From: Microbaculum marinum
GTDB lineage: Bacteria; Pseudomonadota; Alphaproteobacteria; Rhizobiales; Tepidamorphaceae
Assembly (NCBI RefSeq): GCF_042646165.1
Contig: NZ_JBHRTC010000013.1
DNA length: 64,000 nucleotides
Strand: one strand, 5' to 3'
Part shown: positions 55,664-64,000 of the stretch, in pieces
Layout: each line of letters begins with the position of its first letter
Position numbering within the stretch: the stretch's first letter is position 1
Notes under the pieces: model-generated
The model's input: only the letters and a program-made list of their open reading frames with translations
The model's database searches: none
Told to the model about the DNA's origin: nothing
Made by a program: the position numbers and the translations under genes

Positions 55664-56437
55664 ATGACGCACCCCGCAGTCACCATCGAGCGCCGGGGGT
55701 CGAGTGCAATCGTTCGGTTCGACCGGCAGGGCCGCGCCAATGCCATCGACTTCGCCATGATGGATGCATTGACCGAAGCCGCGCGGTCCTTCGAGCAGGA
55801 CAGCGACACGGCGGCGATCGTCCTGACCGGCGCAGCCGGGGTCTTCTGCGGCGGAATGGACCTGCGCGACCCTGCCTTCGCCCGGCTGGACGGCATGAGC
55901 CTCAACGAGGTGCGCGCCCTTGCCGAATGCGGTCCGCGGATGGTGCGGGCATGGGCTTCGGTCGAGATCCCGACCATTGCCGCCATCGAGGGACCTTGTA
56001 TCGGGGGCGGCCTTGCCCTGGCTGCAATCTGCGATTTCCGGATTGCCGGCGTCGCGGCCCGGTTTGCCGCTCCCGAGGTGGCCGTCGGCCTCAACATGGG
56101 ATGGCACTCGGTGCCGCGCCTGGTCAGCCTGATCGGGGAGCAGACCACCCGGCGGCTGCTGCTTCTCGGCGAGCAGTGGGACTCCGACGAGGCGCTGCGG
56201 CGCGGGTTCGTCGACGAGGTGAGCCACGCAACCGCTGCGCTCGATGCGGCACTTGCGATGGCGGAGGTCCTTGGATCCCGTCCGCCGGCGCCGACGCGAA
56301 TGGTCAAGCGACAGCTGGAGTCCATCCGCGGCTCCGGTTTCGCGGAGAGCCGGCTGGACAAGGATCAGCACGCGCTGGCCTGGCTTTCGGAGGATTTTCG
56401 CCGCGCCGTGGCACGGTTTGCGAAATCGGGATCCTGA
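55664..56437 (+). CDS. Enoyl-CoA hydratase/isomerase family protein
   Basis: The 257-residue crotonase has the oxyanion-hole segments GAAGVFCGGMDL and EGPCIGGGLALAAICDFRIA. The catalytic Glu positions of true hydratases are less clear: AAPEVAVGLNMGWHS is in the region where E164 is expected. It may hydrate or isomerise acyl-CoA. No acyl-CoA pathway gene is adjacent. It is probably co-transcribed with the B3/4 gene. Confidence 0.86.
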   Translation: MTHPAVTIERRGSSAIVRFDRQGRANAIDFAMMDALTEAARSFEQDSDTAAIVLTGAAGVFCGGMDLRDPAFARLDGMSLNEVRALAECGPRMVRAWASVEIPTIAAIEGPCIGGGLALAAICDFRIAGVAARFAAPEVAVGLNMGWHSVPRLVSLIGEQTTRRLLLLGEQWDSDEALRRGFVDEVSHATAALDAALAMAEVLGSRPPAPTRMVKRQLESIRGSGFAESRLDKDQHALAWLSEDFRRAVARFAKSGS

Positions 56438-56480
56438 CTACGCGGATCGCGAGGTCGCGGCGCCCTGTCGTGCCGGAAGG

Positions 56481-57758
56481 CTATGACCGCGGCGAAGCGG
56501 CGACGCAGTCCGCATGCGGAAAGCCGTACTTCTCGAAATTGCCCAGAGCGGCCGCGAACGGCACCGGGCGGCCCAGCAAATAGCCCTGGCCCTTCTGCAC
56601 GCCCAGGGCGGTCAGCGTGTTCAGTTCTGACATGGATTCAACGCCTTCGGCGACGATCCTGCTGCCGGTCTCCACGGAGAAGCCGACGAGGGCGGCGGTC
56701 AATGCCCGGCGCACGGGATCCACGTTGATGTTGCGCGTCAGGCTCATGTCCAGCTTGATGATATTGGGAAGCAGCTGAAGGATATGCTGAAGGCACGAAT
56801 ATCCCGCCCCCGCGTCGTCGACGGCGATGCGCAGGCCCCTTTCGCGGAGCGGCTTCAGACGCGCATTTATGGAAGCGTAATCGTCTATCAGGGCGTGTTC
56901 GGTGATCTCGAGCACGAACCTCTCCGCCGGAAGCCGAGTCATCAGGTTCTGAAATGCCTCCGAGTTCACCGTTTCCGGGGAGGCATTGATCGACAGGTGC
57001 GTACCAGGCGGAAGCTGCGGGAACACGGCGACGGCGCGTTTCAGGGTTGCCATTTCCAGATCGACACCCATGCCGGCGCTGGCGGCCTCTTCGAACCATC
57101 GATCAGGTGACCTCAGGGGCTCGGCGGTGAAGCGGGTGAGGCACTCGAGGCCGACGGGACGTCGGGATTCCAGGTCCCAGATCGGCTGGTAGACGATTGA
57201 AAAGCGGTTCTCCCTGATGACCTCCGATATGCGGGCAAGTCGTTCGTCTGTGTGCTTTCGCTTGTCCAGATCACGGCCGATCTCGCGTGCGGCCAGATCG
57301 GCGAAGGCGCGCATCATCGTATGGTCGCGTTTGTTGAGCGTCTTGTCTGGCTTGAAGGACAGGCAGCAGAACATTCCGTAGACGCGGCCGTTCGACAGCC
57401 GCAGCGGCACGCTAACGTGTGCACCGATCGGAACAGCTGCGGTGATGGGGAGTGCGACCGCCAGTGGCTCATCTGCCGTGTCAGGGATCAGTTCGGGAAG
57501 GCGTCCGTCGAGAATGAGCGGACAGTACACGTCTTCAAGCGCATGGCTGTCGCCGACCTTTATGAGATGCTCCTGGCCCGGCGCGTCGACGACACGAAAC
57601 ACCGAGCGGCCGTCGACGATCTCGGAAATATACGCCGCCTCCATCCCAAGATGTTCGCGCATCACCTTCAGTGCTTGCCTGACGACGGTGTCGCCTTCGT
57701 CCACGGAGGTGTCGGAACTTCTCAGTAGGCTGAGCAGAGGTGAGCGGTCCTGTGACAC
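56481..57758 (-). CDS. GAF-EAL cyclic-di-GMP phosphodiesterase
   Basis: The 425-residue cytoplasmic protein has an N-terminal GAF sensor (about 25-160) and a C-terminal EAL domain. The EAL signature is ECLTRF; other catalytic residues are present: SINASPET (Asn), LEITEHALI (Glu), VDDAGAGYS (two Asp), IKLDMSL (Lys), VAEGVES (Glu) and KGQGYLLGRP (Gln). It should hydrolyse c-di-GMP. No GGDEF domain is present. The start is GTG at 57756-57758, facing an AT-rich 341-base intergenic region. Confidence 0.92.
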   Translation of the reverse strand: MSQDRSPLLSLLRSSDTSVDEGDTVVRQALKVMREHLGMEAAYISEIVDGRSVFRVVDAPGQEHLIKVGDSHALEDVYCPLILDGRLPELIPDTADEPLAVALPITAAVPIGAHVSVPLRLSNGRVYGMFCCLSFKPDKTLNKRDHTMMRAFADLAAREIGRDLDKRKHTDERLARISEVIRENRFSIVYQPIWDLESRRPVGLECLTRFTAEPLRSPDRWFEEAASAGMGVDLEMATLKRAVAVFPQLPPGTHLSINASPETVNSEAFQNLMTRLPAERFVLEITEHALIDDYASINARLKPLRERGLRIAVDDAGAGYSCLQHILQLLPNIIKLDMSLTRNINVDPVRRALTAALVGFSVETGSRIVAEGVESMSELNTLTALGVQKGQGYLLGRPVPFAAALGNFEKYGFPHADCVAASPRS

Positions 57759-58099
57759 GATCTAGCCTGGCGTCATCGCGGTTGATGATCCCGAAAATGG
57801 TAAGGTCGTCGCTAACTTACAATATGCGCCAGCTAAACATTTTTGCATGTATTTGCTTGCGGCTCGGTTACTGGATTCCAAAGGCATATGCAGAACGCAT
57901 TGCTGGCGGGGCCTCTGGAAACACCTCAGACAGGATCACAGTTCTAACTTTTGGTGCTTCGACCAGACGAGGTAACGCAGCACGCGGTCGATTGGTTGAC
58001 CTTAGGACCGATCACGAATTCGTGAGTGTCGGCGGCTTGCCCCTCCGACGCCGCGACTTGAACTGGCGATTGCCTCTTCCTCGGGCTGAAGAACTGCCG
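57759..58099. other. AT-richer intergenic island between the EAL gene and trmO
   Basis: This 341-base stretch has lower GC than its surroundings, especially 57800-58000, and holds the promoter of the GAF-EAL gene. A perfect palindrome, TCACGAATTCGTGA, lies at 58012-58025. An open frame of 128 codons crosses it on the plus strand but overlaps the trmO end and lacks a ribosome site, so I do not call it a gene. No tRNA or repeat is recognised. Confidence 0.5.
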
Positions 58100-58609
58100 C
58101 TACCCCGGGCCCTGCCGAACACCTGACCGGTTCTGTCCTGTTCCCGGGTTCCGCCGCGCAAGCGGCCTGGACCGGCGCTCGTGCCATCCGACCCTGGCGT
58201 CCGGTTTGGAATCGGTCGACGCGAAATAAGGCTTGATGTCGAGCAGCGGCGTGCCATCCAGGCAGTCGATATGGCGTACCCTGAGCCCGTCGGCCTCGAC
58301 GGCGACGATGTCGACAACCGAAAGGCCGATCGGGTTCGGTCGTACCGGAGACCGCAGCGCGAATACGCCATGGCTCACATGGTCATTCGGCGGGGTCAGC
58401 GTCGTCACGTTCCTGGCGGCGTCGTGGAGCCAGTACAGAACGATCGCGTGCGTGCAGGTTTCGAGTGACGCCAAGCCCGTCCGATAGGGCTGATCGACGC
58501 TGATACTGCAGATTTCATCGCTCTCCATGGAGTTCCTCGGGCAGTTGCCGGTTTGCGTCCAGGGGGTGTGGATGCGGCCGATGAACGTGAGGGTCGAACC
58601 CGCCGGCAT
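58100..58609 (-). CDS. trmO: tRNA (N6-threonylcarbamoyladenosine) methyltransferase TrmO
   Basis: The 169-residue protein has the TrmO/YaeB beta-barrel motifs FIGRIHTPW, SLETCTHAIVLYWLHDA, GVFALRSPVRPNPIGLSVV and CLDGTPLLDIKPY. It methylates t6A37 of threonine tRNA with SAM. AAGGAG lies eight bases before the ATG at 58609. The chain is shorter than E. coli TrmO (235), lacking its C-terminal extension, and ends in a basic tail. Confidence 0.9.
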   Translation of the reverse strand: MPAGSTLTFIGRIHTPWTQTGNCPRNSMESDEICSISVDQPYRTGLASLETCTHAIVLYWLHDAARNVTTLTPPNDHVSHGVFALRSPVRPNPIGLSVVDIVAVEADGLRVRHIDCLDGTPLLDIKPYFASTDSKPDARVGWHERRSRPLARRNPGTGQNRSGVRQGPG

Positions 58610-58675
58610 GTCGAAACTCCTTATCAGGTGATCGGGCGACGTTAGCCGATCGGAGCAGCCGTCTGCCAACGACAA

Positions 58676-58823
58676 GTGCCGAAGGTGCGCCGCGAAGTCG
58701 CGTCGCGAGGGTGCGCCTCGAAGGGGCGTTTAGAAGGTGCGCCTCAAGGGGCGCCTCCAAGGGTGCGCCAAGGGGGGCCTCCAAGGTACCTCCAGGTGCC
58801 TCCACGGTGCCGCCAAGGTGCGG
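58676..58823. repeat. Degenerate tandem repeat between trmO and the methionine operon
   Basis: About 150 bases are built from imperfect short units around AAGGTGCGCCTC, spaced roughly 10-14 bases (AAGGTGCGCC at 58681, GAGGGTGCGCCTCGAAGGGGCG, AAGGTGCGCCTCAAGGGGCGCCTCCAAGGGTGCGCC, and so on). On the minus strand it reads as a Leu/Glu/Ala/Pro repeat, but no gene is supported. It is not a CRISPR: there are no constant repeats with unique spacers. Confidence 0.7.
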
Positions 58824-58870
58824 TTCCTCGCCTCCTCGTGTAGCGGTCTGCCCGAGATCGAGTTGACAAC

Positions 58871-58894
58871 ATAAAGATATCTTTATATCGATAT
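58871..58894. promoter_or_regulatory. Overlapping palindromic operators of the methionine operon
   Basis: ATAAAGATATCTTTAT (58871-58886) is a perfect 16-bp palindrome, overlapped by ATATCGATAT (58885-58894). They end seven bases before the ATG of the ArsR-methyltransferase regulator. In a high-GC genome this is striking and is most likely the regulator's own binding site. Confidence 0.75.
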
Positions 58895-58900
58895 TAGCAC

Positions 58901-59920
58901 ATGAGGATCGATGAGATGCTGCCGATCTCCACCGATGGGCTCCTGAATGCCTTGCGCGCCGCCGGCGAGCCAACGCGGCTGCGCCTGCTCGCACTGCTGG
59001 CGGAAGGAGAGCGCAGCGTGAAGGACCTCACCGACATCCTCGGCCAGAGCCAGCCGCGCATCAGCCGGCATCTGAAGCTGCTCGCGGAGTCTGGTCTGAT
59101 CACGCGATTCGCCGAGGGATCCTGGGCGTTCTACCGGATCGCGGATGCCGGCCCGGCAGGGGAGATCTGCCGGGAGATCGTGGCGCGCCTCGATCGTTCG
59201 GACCCTGTGCTGGCGCGCGACCGGGCGCGGCTCGAAGCCGTGCGCAGGGCGAATGCGGAGGTGGCGGCCCGCTACTTCAGCGCCTACGCGAGCCGCTGGG
59301 ACCAGATCCGCTCGCTGCACGCCAACGAACAGAAGATCGAGGCGGGCCTGCTGCAACTGGTCGGCGAGGACAAGCTCGGCCTCGTCGTCGATCTGGGGAC
59401 CGGCACCGGCCGCATGCTCGAGGTCTTCGCGCCGCATACCGAACGCAGCATTGGCGTCGACGTCTCCCACGACATGCTGTCCTACGCTCGCAGCCGTCTG
59501 GAGCGCGAGGGCCTGCGCAACTGCCAGCTCCGGCAGGGCGACATCTACAACCCGCCGCTGGAGGACGGCATCGCCGACCTCGTGGTGATCCACCAAGTAC
59601 TGCATTATCTGCAGGATCCCGACCGCGCCATATCCGAAGCCTCCCGCCTGCTGAAGCCGGGGGGGCGGCTGCTGGTCGTGGACTTCGCGCCGCACGGTCT
59701 GGAGTTCCTACGCGCCGACCAGGCGCACCTGCGCCTGGGATTTTCACGCAAACAGATCGCCGACTGGATGAAGGCCGCCGGCGTCGAGTTGAGCGGTCAG
59801 GTCGATTTCCCGCCCGAGCATACGGATTTCGCGGAGATCGGCCGGCTGACCGTATCGGTCTGGCTCGGCACGGACACCGGCCAGCGCATCCCGCGCGGCG
59901 CATCGGAAGAGGCTGCCTGA
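58901..59920 (+). CDS. ArsR-family regulator fused to a SAM methyltransferase domain (SahR-like)
   Basis: The 339-residue protein has an N-terminal winged helix (about 10-95: PTRLRLLALLAEGERSVKDL, SQPRISRHLKLL) and a class I methyltransferase domain with VVDLGTGTGRML near 162-173. The fusion directly upstream of metF and metH matches SahR-type regulators that sense S-adenosylhomocysteine and control the methyl cycle. No metal-binding cysteine cluster typical of ArsR is seen. Palindromic operators lie just upstream. Its stop abuts the metF ATG. Confidence 0.85.
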   Translation: MRIDEMLPISTDGLLNALRAAGEPTRLRLLALLAEGERSVKDLTDILGQSQPRISRHLKLLAESGLITRFAEGSWAFYRIADAGPAGEICREIVARLDRSDPVLARDRARLEAVRRANAEVAARYFSAYASRWDQIRSLHANEQKIEAGLLQLVGEDKLGLVVDLGTGTGRMLEVFAPHTERSIGVDVSHDMLSYARSRLEREGLRNCQLRQGDIYNPPLEDGIADLVVIHQVLHYLQDPDRAISEASRLLKPGGRLLVVDFAPHGLEFLRADQAHLRLGFSRKQIADWMKAAGVELSGQVDFPPEHTDFAEIGRLTVSVWLGTDTGQRIPRGASEEAA

Positions 59921-60826
59921 ATGACGACGACTTTCGCTCCCCCCCATTCGCGTGCCGTTCCCGGCTTCGCGGTCTCATTCGAGTTCTTCCCGCCCAGGAC
60001 GGCGGAAATGGAGGCCTCCCTGTGGTCCGCCTTCCAGCGGCTCGCCCCGCTCGGACCGCGCTTTGCCTCCGTCACATACGGAGCGGGCGGTTCGACGCGG
60101 GACCGCACGCACCAGATCGTGGCACGGATGCGCCGGGTGTCCGACATCGAGCCGGCTGCGCATCTGACATGTGTCGATGCAAGCCGGGCGACGCTCGAAG
60201 AGGTCATCCATTCGTATCGCCAGGTCGGCGTGCGCCACATCGTGGCGCTGCGCGGCGATCCTGCAGAAGGCGTCGGCGAAGCCTACGTTCCGCATCCGCA
60301 GGGATTCCAGACGACGGCCGAGCTTGTCGCCGCCATCAAGCGGTCAGGCGACCTCGAAGTGTCGGTGTCCGCCTATCCCGAGAAGCATCCGGAGTCGCGA
60401 GACTTCGATGCTGACATCGACGTGCTGGCCGCAAAGGTAGATGCAGGAGCGAGCCGGGCGATCACCCAGTTCTTCTTCGACAACGATCACTTCTATCGCT
60501 TCCGCGACCGGTTGGAGAAGCGCGGCATCGACATTCCCCTCGTCCCGGGCATCTTCCCGATTTCCAACTTCTCCCAGGCGGCGCGCTTCGCCGGCCGCTG
60601 CGGCACGCATGTGCCGGGCTGGCTCGCCGAGCGCTTCGAGGGCCTCGATGACGATCCGGACACGCGCCGCCTCGTTGCCGCGACGGTGGTCGCCGAGCAG
60701 GTCTTCGACCTCGCCGCCAACGGCGTCGACGAATTCCATTTCTACACGCTGAACCGGGCCGAACTCGTCTATGCGACCTGCCACATGCTGGGTCTCAGGG
60801 CGATGACGACCGACGCGGCGGCCTGA
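59921..60826 (+). CDS. metF: Methylenetetrahydrofolate reductase
   Basis: The 301-residue flavoenzyme reduces 5,10-methylene-THF to 5-methyl-THF for MetH. Family segments are SFEFFPPRTAEME, SVTYGAGGSTRDRT, AHLTCVDASRATLEE, ALRGDP and QFFFDNDHFYRF. It starts immediately after the regulator stop (TGA then ATG), showing tight coupling. It ends 24 bases before metH. Confidence 0.96.
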   Translation: MTTTFAPPHSRAVPGFAVSFEFFPPRTAEMEASLWSAFQRLAPLGPRFASVTYGAGGSTRDRTHQIVARMRRVSDIEPAAHLTCVDASRATLEEVIHSYRQVGVRHIVALRGDPAEGVGEAYVPHPQGFQTTAELVAAIKRSGDLEVSVSAYPEKHPESRDFDADIDVLAAKVDAGASRAITQFFFDNDHFYRFRDRLEKRGIDIPLVPGIFPISNFSQAARFAGRCGTHVPGWLAERFEGLDDDPDTRRLVAATVVAEQVFDLAANGVDEFHFYTLNRAELVYATCHMLGLRAMTTDAAA

Positions 60827-60850
60827 ACACACAGATCCAAGAGGAAGTAC

Positions 60851-64000
<3,150 letters not shown>

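Noticed and set aside
58020..58090. tRNA-like T-loop text (minus-strand AGTTCAAGTC)
   Set aside because: No acceptor stem, D arm or anticodon arm can be drawn around it.
57740..58126. 128-codon plus-strand frame in the AT-rich island
   Set aside because: It has no ribosome site, overlaps the start of the GAF-EAL gene and the end of trmO, and shows no recognisable sequence.
58676..58823. CRISPR-like array
   Set aside because: Units are short, degenerate and contiguous; there are no constant repeats with unique spacers and no cas gene in the window.

Overview
The window is high-GC, gene-dense bacterial chromosome. Gene content points to an alphaproteobacterium, most likely Hyphomicrobiales (Rhizobiales). 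The main hints are an MlaE-STAS/MlaF/MlaD lipid transporter with an auxiliary lipoprotein, a TRAP transporter beside malonyl-CoA synthetase, a PlcP/Agt-like phosphate-saving lipid pair, a DgcN/DgcA pair, an OxyR/KatG pair and an ArsR-methyltransferase/metF/metH methionine block. I see no rRNA, tRNA, CRISPR array, transposase, integrase or prophage gene. It reads as ordinary core chromosome with small accessory cassettes. A run of 20 Ns (21680-21699) lies inside thiE.

Layout. 1-7 kb: a partial XRE regulator, a DUF6455 protein, a secreted histidine acid phosphatase, a DUF3095 protein, an arsRC-acr3 arsenic operon with a clear operator, a small secreted repeat protein and a trypsin-like protease. 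7-12 kb: EttA, a small coiled-coil protein, trans-aconitate methyltransferase and an SLC13-type permease. 12-16.5 kb: a TRAP transporter followed by matB, probably for malonate. 16.7-20.6 kb: a hemerythrin protein, DsbB plus a DUF5993 protein, a DMT exporter, a single-domain Lrp-type protein and an esterase. 20.7-24.3 kb: a TPP-riboswitch operon holding a 27-codon leader ORF, thiM, thiE, thiD and a TRAP-type binding protein, each joined by ATGA overlaps. 24.3-32.8 kb: a FAH-family enzyme, FadL, an SDR, the PlcP-like/Agt-like pair, a threonine dehydratase, a conserved hypothetical gene and an MFS permease. 32.8-39 kb: dgcN-dgcA, divergent from mlaE-F-D-lipoprotein. 39-48 kb: SDRs, a cyanide-insensitive-type bd oxidase (cydAB), oxyR divergent from katG, a secreted zincin-like protein and leuD. 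48-58 kb: a hydrolase, an uncharacterised membrane protein with a ClpP-fold partner, cardiolipin synthase, OsmC, LysE, Tag, a B3/4 protein, a crotonase and a GAF-EAL phosphodiesterase. 58-64 kb: trmO, then a palindromic operator followed by the ArsR-methyltransferase regulator, metF and metH, which runs off the end.

How parts fit together. The methionine block forms a self-contained methyl-cycle unit (regulator, 5-methyl-THF supply, B12-dependent methionine synthase). The thiamine block is a salvage unit (HET kinase, HMP kinase, TMP synthase) with an orphan solute-binding protein that may deliver a precursor. PlcP and Agt-like enzymes would turn phospholipid into diacylglycerol and then glycolipid. 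The points most worth a second look are the riboswitch whose P1 helix covers the start codon of a 27-codon leader ORF coupled to thiM, the orphan TRAP binding protein in that operon, a DsbB with its second cysteine pair moved to a C-terminal tail, and the unknown 49.2-51.3 kb membrane protein/ClpP-fold pair.
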